Source: Diogma glabrata (lineage: Eukaryota > Arthropoda > Insecta > Diptera > Cylindrotomidae). Taken from it: a stretch of 64,000 nt of DNA. The stretch's first letter is position 1. Each line of letters opens with the position of its first letter. The stretch lies in NCBI GenBank assembly GCA_963693315.1, contig OY856186.1:369794850-369858849 (forward strand), in the 5' to 3' direction. The notes beneath the pieces were generated by a model. It had not been told where the DNA came from, did not search any database, and worked only from the letters and a program-made list of their open reading frames with translations. This document shows positions 24,115-35,735 of the stretch, in pieces. The translations under genes were made by a program, and so were the position numbers.

Positions 24115-24835
24115 TAGGGTTCCGTACTTTGAAAAAGTAAAAACGGTACCCTACTGGTGATACTGCGTTGTCCGTCCGAATTTCTTTATAATCGATTTAC
24201 TCACAAACTATAAGTGCTATCAACTTGAAATTTTCTACAGTTAGTAAATGTGTTTTTCTACGCCTGCTGATAAAAAAATCCAAATATTTGTTTTTATCTA
24301 TATTTTATGGACATTGATAATTAGATAGTTAAACAAAATTGTTTTTAAAGGAATCGAGTTTGGTGTAGAAAAATCGAAAAAGATGGAAATATTTCAAAAA
24401 AAATTTCAATGAATTTTCGACTGCTTAGTTTTTGGGATTCGCCAAAAACGAGCGTTTTTTTCTCACGCCCCTCAACTTTGAACATTACAAAAGAAAAAAT
24501 TCACGGAGGAAGGAATGTCGCAAAAGTTTTGGTTGATATAATTTCAGATGTTCATTGGAGGGGAGGGTAAGAGTAAAAATTTCCAAAAAAAATTATTTTT
24601 GATCATGGCCAGTGAGGTGTCATATGGAAGGTGAATTTTTTTTCGTGCAAAACAGTTGTTTTTTTAATGTTCGAAAGCACAGTTTTCGACTTATTTTCGA
24701 AAATGTAAATTCCCCTACCCACCCTTTTATCTGCGAACATTACAAAAGAAAAAATTTAAAAAAATTCGCGGATGTAGGGATTTTGCTAAACCGAAACTAA
24801 AATTTTTTTGGTTGTTATAATTATTTTAAAGTAGA
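24115..24835 (+). repeat. GGGTTCCG-headed repeat, copy 1
   Basis: It begins AGGGTTCCGTACTTTG and contains an opening hairpin (AGGGTTCCGTAC against ACGGTACCCT). Next are TTGTCCGTCCGAATTTC and CTCACAAACTATAA, and a body aligning with 26,467-27,290. Two internal sub-repeats of ~240 bases carry GAACATTACAAAAGAAAAAA. It abuts a Foldback-like arm. Repeats with a comparable hairpin head are, as I recall, widespread in insect genomes. Confidence 0.65.
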
Positions 24836-26268
24836 AAATATGAAGGGGCTGAAATCCCACAACTCTGAGATATCAAGACTTCGGTCTGGGTTAAGGATTT
24901 TGATATAGTTTTCAGCACAAAATTTTTTTGAGGACATAGTTTTTAGTTTTGGGCAGCGATGTATATCAATTTATCAAAGATAACTCTATGTTAAAGTACA
25001 TGTATTTTTTATCTCTGTTTAGAAATTTATTACAAAACGAACACGAAACATCAATACGATGCCGGAAAATTATAACAGATCATAAATTAACATAATTTAG
25101 TGAAAAGATGATACAATAAGCAAACTACTCAAAAACCTCTCCATTTAGCGTTTCGAGAAAATATTACAAAATCATAAATTCATATTTTGTTTTAAAATTC
25201 CAAAAATATTGTAAAAATTATATAAAATCAAACTTTTTTCAAAATTCTAAATATATTCCAAAAATTATTACAAAATCAAAGATTTAAAGATTTAAAGATT
25301 CTAAAACTATTGCAAAATTATAACAAAATCAAATATTGAAACTTTTTCCAAAATTCTAAAAATATGGCAAAAATTATTACAAATCCCAGAATACAAACTT
25401 TTTTCAAAATTCCAAAAATATTTCAAAAACTATTTAAAAAATTTAAAACTTCCATGTCCAATTTAAAGTTCAATTACATTTACGTCATAAAAACAGCTAA
25501 TTTTTTTGCCAAAAAATTGGCTAAAAAACAAATTAAATCATTTTTTGACCCACTTGACATTATTTTTTTGACAAACTTATGATACCATAATTCTCTATAA
25601 TAATAATAAAATTTCATGTCATACAAAATAATTAATTTTATTTTTTTCCAAAAAATTGGGTAAAAAAATAAATCAAAATCTTTCTTTTGACACACTTGAC
25701 AACATTCTTTTGACTAACTTATAATGCCATAATTCTTAATAATAATAATACAATTTCATGTCATACAACTTATTAATTTTATTTTTTTCCAGAAAATGGG
25801 TAAAAAAATAAATAAAAATCTTTCTTTTGATATCCTTGACAACATTTTTTGACAAACTTATAATACCATAATTCTCTATGATAATAATAAAATTTAATGT
25901 CAAACAAATATATTTCATGTCATACAAATAAGCAATTTTATTTTTTTTCAAAAAATGGTAAAAAAATAAATGCAAATCATTCTTTTGACACACTTGACAA
26001 CATTTTTTTGACAAGCTTATAATACCATAATTCTCTATAATAATAATAAAATTTCATGTCATTACATATAATTAATTTTATTTTTTTCCAAAAACTTGGG
26101 TAAAAAAATGAATAAAAATCTGTCTTTTGACACACTTGACAACATTTTTTAGAAAAAAATTTTATTCTAGAATTCGTCGGTTGTGACGGCCGGCCGGCAG
26201 AGAGACATACATTTTTTTTGTTTTTTTAGAATCAGTAGGTCTTTCAGATCGAAGTAATTTAGATAAAT
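24836..26268 (-). mobile_element. Foldback-like family, single arm (minus orientation)
   Basis: The order is the reverse of the arm at 12,345. First comes the inner segment with CTCTGAGATATCAAGAC and GGTCTGGGTTAAGGATTTTG (24,860-24,900). Next is a block of ~50-60-base degenerate units (25,190-25,450), then four ~140-base units anchored on GACAAACTTATAATACC (25,571; 25,714; 25,854; 26,011). It ends with a GTGACGGCCGGCCGGCAG box (~26,185) and the terminus CAGATCGAAGTAAT (26,268). The partner arm is missing. Confidence 0.75.
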
Positions 26269-26466
26269 CTTACAAAATTGAAACGGTTGGCAGTGCCAGC
26301 AATATTTTTAAACGTGCCAAGTCTGGCATGCGTACCACGTATTTGCGATCGCTGAAATAAACCAAATCAGTTTTTAATGTCGGTAAATTTGCGGTAAAAA
26401 ATTTTCAGTTAAAGTGCTTGTCTTTTTCCGCAAAATTTGACTTTTATTTATTAATAGTAAATAACT

Positions 26467-27290
26467 AGCCCCCGCTATACTTTGAAAAAGTAAGATCGGT
26501 ACCCTATTGGTGAGACTTCGGTGTCCGTCCGAATTTCTACATTACCGATTTTCTCACAAACTATAACTGCAATCAACTTGAAATTTTCTCCAGTTATAAA
26601 ATATTTAGTATTTGTCCACATCTACTGAAAACAAAAAACTTTCAAATATTGTTTTTTTCCCGTATTTTATAGACATATATAAGGAGATAGTAAAACAAAG
26701 TTTTTTTTAAGGAATCGAGTTTGATGTAGAAAAATCGAAACAGATTGAAATATTTAAAAAAAAATTCAATAAATTATCGACTGCTTAGTTTTTGAGTTAC
26801 TACCAAAAACGTGAATTTTTTTCCTACACCGCCCACCCCCCCTTTAACTTCGAGCATTACAAAAAAAACATTTAAAAAATTTATTATAGCAATTGAATTA
26901 TAGCGGTTGGCTTACATTTAAAATCTTATTGGTGGTTGCTAGTGGAACTTTTAAAAAAAAATATTTTTGACCTTGACGAGAGTGGTGTCATATGAGAGGT
27001 GAATTTTTTTCTAGTTCAAAACAGTTTTTTTCTAATTTTCAAACGCACACTTTTTGACTTATTTCCAGAAATGTGAAAATTTTTCTTAAAAACCCTCCAC
27101 CCACCCCTTAACCTCGAACATTGAAAAAGAAAAATGTTGAAAAAATTCACGGCTATAGAAAATGTTTCAAAGAGTGAATGAAAACTATAGCGGTTGACTC
27201 ATTATTTCAAATGTTATTTGAAAGGAGTTGAGAGTGGACATTTTGGAAAAAAAATATTTTTTTCTACTTCAAGCTACGAAAATGTCATTT
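26467..27290 (+). repeat. GGGTTCCG-headed repeat, copy 2
   Basis: It aligns with copy 1 from TACTTTGAAAAAGTAA through CGGTACCCTA, TGTCCGTCCGAATTTC and TCACAAACTATAA. The head is eroded (CCCGCTATACTTTG). Two sub-repeats with CCCACCCC and GAACATT-AAAAA motifs are present at ~26,840 and ~27,105. There is no coding potential. Confidence 0.65.
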
Positions 27291-27713
27291 TAATATATAG
27301 TAAAACCTATGTGAAAGGGAAACTTTTTGTAAATAGTGACTGAAAATGTTTTCAGTCACTAGGATTGAAAGTAAATAAGTTTCGGTGGTCGCCTACAGGT
27401 GGTGGTTATTTAAAGGATTGAATATTTGAGATTGAATTTGATTTACTGTTTCTATTGTTGTTTCGATAATTAACTGTCCGATATAAAATATATTCTCTGA
27501 GTTCTTTCCCCCCTAAAAAAAAAAATTAAAAAAAATTTATTAACTAAATAAATAAATTTTATTAAAAAATTTATTTTTATTTGTTTTTAATTGAAACTTT
27601 ACCTACAATTTTTTAAATTTATACTTTAAACGATCACTTCCAGTCGGTAAAAAGAATATCTGTAATATCTGTAAAAGTTTTTAGAGAAAATATATGAACT
27701 ATTTTCATTATTC

Positions 27714-27989
27714 ATATTGTCAAATTCATCTACTAAAAACTTACAAACCGACATAGCTAAATTTGACAGTTATTAAACAAGATTGTATTTATATATAGCA
27801 TTTTTACCAGTGTAAAATAATGTTATTATTGTGTTCGCCTGTTATTGTTCCATCTGTTGGCGAACACAATAATAACATTATTTTACACTGGTAAAAATGG
27901 TGTATATAAATACAATCTTCTTTATTTTTTACACAGTCAAATTTAGATATGTCGTTTTGTAAGTTTTTAGTAGATGCATTTGTAAATAT
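27714..27989. mobile_element. Hairpin MITE with ~125-base arms
   Basis: The left arm (27,714-27,839) and right arm (27,859-27,989) pair almost base for base around a 19-base loop. Inner blocks are CCAGTGTAAAATAATG and CATTATTTTACACTGG; the innermost are GTGTTCGCC and GGCGAACAC. Outer blocks are CATCTACTAAAAACTTACAA and TTGTAAGTTTTTAGTAGATG. The inner ~58 bases are nearly perfect, so the insertion is young or the hairpin is maintained by conversion. No coding frame is credible. Confidence 0.8.
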
Positions 27990-28011
27990 TATCATTTATA
28001 TTTACAAGCGT

Positions 28012-28145
28012 AGAAAAAATGGCGTGTTGTACGCGTGGTAAAAACGTTTTTGCGTTCCTTTATTCCACTCGACGCTATCGCGTCACAAACCGTTCAGTTA
28101 CGGAAGAAGAGACGTTTTCACCACTTGTATAGAAATCTACTATTG
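28012..28145. repeat. Long imperfect palindrome C
   Basis: It begins CGTAGAAAAAATGGCGTG and has the core CCACTCGACGCTATCGCGTC (~28,066-28,085). The arms include GGTAAAAACGTTTTTGCG (left) and GACGTTTTCACCACTTGTA (right), and it ends near ATCTACTATT. It shares its head and core with palindromes A and B. Confidence 0.7.
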
Positions 28146-28520
28146 ACCTTGACGAGTGGGATATCATATGGAAGGTGAATGTTTTTATAGTTTATAACAA
28201 TTTTCTTCTAATTTTCGAACGCACAGTTTTCGATTTATTTCCAAAAATGTGAAAAAATTTTCCTGTCCAACCCCCTTTACTTCGAACATTATGGAAGAAA
28301 AAATTTTAAAATATTCACGGTTATAAAAAATATAAAGAGTGAATGAAAATTATAGCAGTCAACTCATCATTTAAAATGTTATTTTTAGGGGGTTAAGACT
28401 AGATGTCTGAAAAAAAATACTTTTGACTTTGATAAGACTTTTTGTCTAGTCAAAAACAGTTTTTTTTGTTATTTGCGAAGGCACCGTTTTTGGTTTATTT
28501 CTATAATTGTGTTTTAGAAG
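28142..28520 (+). repeat. GGGTTCCG-headed repeat, copy 3 (partial)
   Basis: It starts directly after palindrome C with TTGACCTTGACGAG and ATATGGAAGGTGAATG, matching the sub-repeat body of copies 1 and 2, including TTCGAACATTATGGAAGAAA. It lacks the head. The palindrome-to-repeat junction is precise, so the palindrome may mark an insertion or recombination point. Confidence 0.55.
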
Positions 28521-29420
28521 AACTTTATATTTGAACTTGTCGGTTATATTCGGACTTGTCTGACTTATTTATATACAAAACCGTCAAAGTTTTATCATAT
28601 CTCGATTGAGTATTACTGTACACACAAATCATGAAACTAATTTCAATTAAAATCAGATCAAAAATTTATTAAATATTCTTTTCAATAAAACAATCACTAT
28701 AAGGTCAAATTGTTGTGACAATTTAAACAGTACATTTTTTCACACGTGTGTCAACAAAACTATTTATTAAAACTTAGTTCTATTGTATAAAATAGGTCAA
28801 TCACAATTCAAGATCGTCAAAAAACTTGTTCGTAAAAAAACAAATTAAACAATATAAATAATGTTATCAAATAACACTATTTTTGTGTAAATATCCAAAT
28901 AAATGATTTTAAATTATAATCACTCAACAGCTACTGGATAGTTGATTTGATACCCTATCCGACATATTTTGCGAAAAATTTCAAAACAAAGCAAAAATAA
29001 GTCATAAATTAAAATTTGATATGCTAAAAAATTTAAATAATTTTTTGTGTTCTAAATTCAAAATTATAAGGAACAGTTAAGAATTTTAGTTTTGGTTATT
29101 TGTTTTAATGTCAAATGTCATTCATCTAAATCCTTTCCTAACTTATAATTTTGTTGTTTGTTGAAAAATATTTCATTTTCTAAATTGATTAATTGGTTTA
29201 GTGTGGTTATGGTCAAATGAATGCAAATTGAATGGAATTTATTGCTTATATTTTTTTATTAAACTTGATTAAGATGCATTAGGTTGTAACGACTTTTATA
29301 TAGGTCAGTTTATAGTTTAAATGTTTGTTTAGTTTCAAAGATTTTAACTTTTTTAGGGGAGATTTTTTGACATTTTGATGCATGAAGGAATCAGTTTTGG
29401 TTGATTTGCAAATTTTTTCT

Positions 29421-29580
29421 GATCTACGGGTGTAACAAGCTCACAAACTCCAGTTCCTGCTATTGACGACATACGAATCAACGTACTATAGCAATACCAG
29501 TGAGATGTCACTAGCCAAGGGGATATCTTAGGGGTGCGCGCGATTGAACTGTATTCTGCCAACGGAAACACCCTCATTCT
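29421..29580 (-). repeat. Degenerate repeat R2, copy 2
   Basis: It aligns with 17,610-17,790. On the minus strand it opens a 74-codon frame (29,353-29,577) containing CTAGTGACATCTCACTGG and TTCGTATGTCGTCAATAGC. Codon-level conservation cannot be judged from two diverged copies. No family is recognised. Confidence 0.5.
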
Positions 29581-30208
29581 TTGGAATTAAAAAGTTTTGT
29601 TTATTTCTTTAGAAGAAATTATATTTTTATTACTTAACAGACTATTAAACTATAACATTCATAAAAATTATTCACAATACATATGACTACTGATTCGCTT
29701 TCATTCCCATTCGGACAAAGAAAGCCTTATAGCGTGTGCCCGCATGTTGGAACCTCCCTGTGTGTGCTTCTTAAAATATATACATATGTATAATAATAAT
29801 GTAAATAATATATACAAATTTCAGCTTTGCTGAAATAAAGTAAATTTTCATGAAATTTTAAAACTTTGAAATTTAAAAAAAAATACTCGGAACCGGAGTA
29901 GGTGTCTGCCATTGGATTTTTTACTAAAAAAGGTTGTATATTTTAAGATATTAAAACGGCAGACATGCTGAAATCAAGTTTTTGAAGTCAATTTTTACGT
30001 TTTTTGACTTGCGGACACGCCCAAAGGAACCATCGGCGGGGATAGTGACTACCCATTTCAACTACGGCAGGTGAAAAACTATACCTAGCATCAATATGGA
30101 GTTTGCTAAAATACCGTAAGTCTGCCGGTCACTGGCTCTTAGACTAATACTTGAAATGGTGAATTACGACAAAATGTGTAAATTTTTGTATTTTACGCAC
30201 TGTTGTAA

Positions 30209-33200
30209 ATTACTTCGGTCTGAAAGACCTAAGTATTACATTCATGAGCTAAAAGTGAAATTTTTACCCCCACTTTTTTGACATTTCTCGACGTTTTAAG
30301 ACCTACTGATTCTAAAAAAGCAAAAAAAATGTATGTCTGCCGGCCGGCCGTCCGTCCGTCCGTCATTACCTACGCTGCAGGGAAAACCGCTGGAGGGATT
30401 TCAAAATTTTTTTTTTAAATATACTCAAGGGACAGGTCCCAAAGGACGCTGTATTTGATAACTGTACCGGAAGTGTGCCAAAAAAATCATTCAGTGTGTC
30501 AAAAATAGCAAATTTTCATATTTTTGGCTTAAAAACGATCATTTTAAGTGATTACGAGTAGGAACATTGAATTTGGAGAAATCTTGATGGTAGGGATTGG
30601 TATGTAAGATCAAAAACTAGATTATTGCATTATAAGTTTGTCAAAAAAATGTTGTCAAGTGTGTCAAAAGAAAGATTTTTATTTATTTTTACCCAATTTT
30701 TTTAGAAAAAAATAAAATTAATAGTTTGTATGACATGAAATTTTATTATTATTATTGAGAATTATGGCATTATAAGTTTGTCAAAAAAATAATGTCAAGT
30801 GAGTCAAAAAATGATTTCATTTATTTTTTTAGCCAATTTTTTGTTTTTGGAAAAACAAATGTAGCTGTTTTTATGACGTAAATGTAATTGAAAATGAAAT
30901 TGGACATGGAAATTTCTGAATTTGTTAGTTTTTGAAATATTTTTGGAATTTTGAAAAAAGTTTGTATTTTTGATTTTGTAATAATTTTTGCAAAATTTTT
31001 GGAATTTTGGAAAAAGTTTTAATTTTTGATTTTGTAAAAATTTTTTGAATATTTTTAGAATTTTGAAGAATTAAAAATTTTTGATTTTATTATAATTTTT
31101 GGAATTTTGGAAAAAATTTGAATTTATGATTTTGTAAGAATTTTTGCAATATTTTTAAAATTTTGGAAAAGTTTGAATTTTTAAGAATTTTTGGAATATT
31201 ATTGAAATCTAGAAAAAGTTTAAATATTTGATTTTATTCTAATTTTTGGAATATGTAGTTCTGGAATTTTGAAAAAGTTTGATTTTATTTAATTTAACAA
31301 TAGTTTTGTATTTTTGATTATAATTTTCCGGCAACGTATTGATGTTTCGTGTTCGTTTTGTAATAAATTTCTAAAAAGAGATAAAAAATACTTGTACTTT
31401 AACAAAGAGTTATGTTTGATATACATCGCTGCCCAAAACTAAAAACCATGTCCTCATAAAAGTTTTTTGCCGAGAACAATATCAAAATCCTTAACCCAGA
31501 CCGAAGTTTTGGTATCTCAGAGCTGTGAGATTTCAACCCCTCCATATTTTACCTTTATAATAGGAGGCATTCAGTTGCCTCCTATTATAAGGGAAAATTT
31601 ACACTTCTTTTTTGAGTTTAGAAAATTAAAAAAGAGGCATTAATTTTTGTTAAAATTCTAAGTTTACATCATTTTTTCGAAATTAAAGTAAAAAATTAGA
31701 CTAAAAATCTTTAAAATTAAATAGTTTAAGAACATGAATTAATGCCTGATTGTAAATTTGATATATTTTAAATTAAAGATAGAACTATTTAAAAAAAAAG
31801 CAAAAATTTTTTGTTAATGGAAGTTGGTTGAAAAAATTATGAAAAAGTAGAATTTTTAGTCAGACTAAAACCTTTAAAATTAAATATCTCAAGAACACAA
31901 ATAAACGCCTCTTTGAAAATTTGCAATATTTTAGAGTAAGAATAGAACTGTTTTACAAAAAAAAGAACAAATTAAATTCCAATTGAGTTAAAATTTTGAG
32001 TTAAAAGTAGATATAACACTATTATGTAATATTTTCTTGTATAAATGCAAATTTTTAAGAAAATAAATGTTAAAAAAAAAAAAAAAAAAAAAAATTGATC
32101 TTCAACCCTAGCGTCATCTTTAAAAAAGTTTTTTTAATGTTTTAATTTTAACAATATTGAGGGACTGAAATCTCAAGGCTCTGAGATATCAAGACATCGG
32201 TCTGGGTTAAGGATTTTGATACAGTTTTCGCAAAAAACTTTTATGAGGACATGGTTTTTAGTTTTGAGCAGAGATGTATATCAAACATAACTTTTTGTTA
32301 AAGTACATGAATTTTTTATCTCTGTTTAGATATGTATTACAAAACTAACACAAAACAATCAATAAGTAGTCAGAAAATTATAACAGGTCAAAAATTAACT
32401 TAATTTAGTGAAAAGAATATACAATCAGTAAACTACTCAAAAACCTCTCCATTTAGCGTTTCGAGAAAATATTTCAAAATCACAAATTCATATTTCTTTC
32501 GAAATTCCAAAAATATTGTAAAAATTAAATAAAATAAAAAATTCAAACTTTTTTCAAACAAAATTCTAAAAATATTTCAAAAATTATTACAAAATCAAAG
32601 ATTAAAACTTTTTTCAAAAATTCTAAAAATATTGCAGAAATTATAACAAAATTTGCAACTTTTTCCAAAATTCTAAAAATTATAATAAAATCAAAAATTT
32701 TAAATGTTTCAAAATTCTAAAAATATTCCAAAAATTCTTACAAAATCAAAAATTGAAACTTTTTATAAATTCCAAAAATATTTCCAAAACTATAACAAAT
32801 TCAAAAATTTCCATGTTCAATTATATTTACGTAAACAAACAGCTAAATTTTTTTTCCCTAAAAAATTATCTAAAAAATAAATGAAATCATTATTTTGACA
32901 GGTCTGACAATATTTTTTTGACAAACTTATAATGCCATAATTCTCCATAATAATAATAAAATTTCATGTCAAACAAATAATTCATTTTATTTTTTTCCGA
33001 AAAATTGGGTAAAAAATAAATAAAAATCTTTCTTTTGACGCATTTGACAACATTTTTTTGACAAACTTATAATGCCATAATTCTCTATAATAATAATAAA
33101 ATTTCATGTCAAACAAATAATTAATTTAAATTTTTCCAAAAAATTGGGTAAAATATAAATAAAAATCTTTCTTTTCACACACTTGACAACATTTTTTTGA

Positions 33201-33782
33201 CAAAATTATAATGCCATAAATCTCAATTGCATGTCAAACAAATAATTAATTTTATTTTTGTTTTCAAACAAGTGGGTAAAAAAATAAATAAAAATCTTTC
33301 TTTTGACACACTTGACAACATTTTTTTGACAAACTTATAATGCAATAATCTAGATTTTGATCTCACATACCAATCCCGACCAGCAATATTTCTCCAAATT
33401 CAATGTTCCTACTCGCAATCACTTAAAATGAACGTTTTTTAAGCAAAACATATGCAAATTTCCTTGTTTTGACACACTTGACAATTTTTTTGACACACTT
33501 CCAGTGCATTTATCGAACACATCTTCCTTTCGGCTCTTCCCATTGAGTAAACCTATTATTAGAAAACAAAATTTTTGAAATCCGTCCAGCGGTTTTCTAG
33601 ATATCGTAGGTTGTGACGGCTGGATGGCCGGCAGACAGACATACATTTTTTTGCTTTTTTAGAATCAGTAGGTCCTAAAACGTCGAGAAATGCCAAAAAA
33701 GTGGGTAAAAATTTCAAAGGGGGTAAAAATTTCAATTTTAGCTCATGAATGTAATTCTTAGCTCTTTCAGACCGAAGTAATT
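30209..33782. mobile_element. Complete Foldback-like element with long inverted arms
   Basis: The left arm (~30,210-31,556) and right arm (~32,146-33,781) are inverted copies ending in TTACTTCGGTCTGAAAGA. From outside in, each has ATTACATTCATGAGCTAAAA, a CCGGCC-rich box, AAACCGCTGGA(C/G)GGATTTC, and ~140-base tandem units anchored on CATTATAAGTTTGTC (left at 30,628 and 30,769; right at 32,921, 33,061, 33,200 and 33,341). Then come degenerate ~50-60-base units and an inner segment with CTTAACCCAGACCGA. The right arm has more tandem units than the left, explaining its extra length. The 0.6 kb centre holds a perfect-looking hairpin (31,552-31,593), an A-rich run (32,069-32,092) and no transposase. 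No clear target-site duplication is visible. Architecture resembles Drosophila FB or Galileo-type elements. Confidence 0.8.
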
Positions 33783-33789
33783 AGTTACA

Positions 33790-35365
33790 AAAACAATTAA
33801 TAAATTTTTTTTCAAACGATTAACTAATCACATATCAAACAAAAAAACGTTTGATGAAATCGGTATAGCCGTTCTTGAGTAATTTAATTTCAAAGTTGCA
33901 TCGGATTGGCAGAATTTTCATTTTTCATGCATGCCTCCTATGCTCAAACTGTGCACTTTAAAAAATTGTAAAATAAGTCATATTTTTATTTTGTCCATAT
34001 TACTTATATGCCAAGTTTCATGAAAATCAAAAATGGTCAAGTTTTCACAACTCGGTCTAGAACACGCTTTTCTTCTATAGCAAATTGTAAATGCTACTTA
34101 TGTTCTGATTAAAATTATCTCCAATCCCTACACTATATTTATATACAATATATACATATACCCAAAACCTATTAAATTTTTTCGCGTCAGAATTTTTTTT
34201 CTCGAAAGGACAATAATGGCATCTGTCATTTAACTGTCAAATTATTTTTAAAACATCACATTTATATATTATTCCAAACTAACCGTGAATTTTGCTTTTA
34301 CTTTTATATTATTTTATTTTTGAATTAAAATTGGTTATAAAATATCTTTTTTTATCATATTCGATTAGTTAGCAGATTTGCTGACTTAACAACAACCGCA
34401 CTAACACAATATTAAAATAAAATTTCAAAATTATATTAATTTGATTAGAATTTTGATTTCATCAATATATACATATATTTTTATTCAATGACGCAAAAAC
34501 TATGACAAATTTTTTAACTTTTTATGAGATTTAATCATATTAGATTTGTCTATTATTTTTATTATAAAAAATTTAAATAATGTTTTGTTTTTATTTTGGT
34601 GTTGAAATGATAGCATTAGTCAATTAGCAAAGTCGAAATCGTATTATTATTACTTCGATACGCAATGATTAAACGTTAAAACAAGTTATTTTGAGGCTTA
34701 CTTTCTTCTATTCCTATACAATTTTCCGATTTTTAATTGAAAAGAAGAGGAAAAACACCTTGCTAATATTTAACTTGTTATTTTTCAAGTGAAAATCCAT
34801 TAGTTTTGTGTTTTCGGATATAAAACTAAATTAAAATAAATGTAAAATCAATATCGTTGATTTTTATAGCACAATTAGTTTTTAAGATAGAAAACACGTG
34901 TCTATAATGTTCTTAAAAGTGTCTTAATTAATCGCGCGATATATTTACGAATTGTTGTCAAATAATGGTTCTAATAAGTAATTACATTTACCTTTAGCTA
35001 CCTCTACAAGAAGTTTTTATATTTTTTATGTAATTAAAATTTAAATTGTTAATTAAAACAGGATATTATAGTTACAGTGAAAGAAAAGTATAAAAAAACG
35101 AACATCTTTTAATAATTATAAAAGGAATAAATCAATAATAGTATTGAGAAGAATGGAATGAGACGAACTCGTCTGATAAGATTTTATGAGAGGTGCAGGT
35201 GAGCCGTTAAAAATCCAAACAGTGTACATGGCAGTTAAAAAAACATTGTATGAACAAAAGAAAAATTAGGTTTGCGTATAATCCTGCTAGTGGCATATTC
35301 CCTGATTATGTGACGCATCGTCTTCCTCAATGGTTAATGGCCAGATATAGAGTAATATGAAGGTT
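33790..35365. other. Gene-free AT-rich stretch
   Basis: I see no coding family, terminal repeats or structured repeats in this segment. Confidence 0.5.
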
Positions 35366-35369
35366 CGTT

Positions 35370-35735
35370 TCTTCAAGCAAGCAAACGTGTTCCATCATCA
35401 AGGATTATTCCATAGCTAAGATTGAGGGTGCTACCGTTCACTGAAAAGAGTTCATCCACCTGTACCCAAAAGAGATCCAAATTTGAAATGAATCCAGGTC
35501 TTCCTTTTTCCAGTAAGCCTGGATCATTTGCCAAAGTTTCATCAATATCCTGTACAGGAATGTCATGAAACCACCCACTCACCCATCAATAGACGTACAC
35601 CAAAATTTTTAATGACTATATTTAGATAGAGGATGGTCCAAAACAAAAGAAAAAAACAAAATTTGGGTTATGTAAGATTTTTTTTTTTCGATAGATTGCA
35701 TTACTTCACACAATTTAAAATTGAGGTGAAATAAA
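35370..35735 (-). repeat. Repeat R3, solitary copy with terminal hairpin
   Basis: Reversed, it closely matches the first ~280 bases of the tandem-array region at 47,368. Shared blocks include TGTGAAGTAATGCAATCTAT, ACCATCCTCTATCTAAATA and AAAATTTTGGTGTACGTCT. Both copies are bounded by a hairpin (here 35,700-35,732, ATTACTTCAC against GTGAAAT). The inner end continues into GAAACTTTGGCAAATGAT. Confidence 0.65.

Noticed and set aside
33419..33646. 75-codon minus-strand frame in the Foldback right arm
   Set aside because: It is repeat DNA in the arm; the equivalent positions of other arms do not keep the frame.
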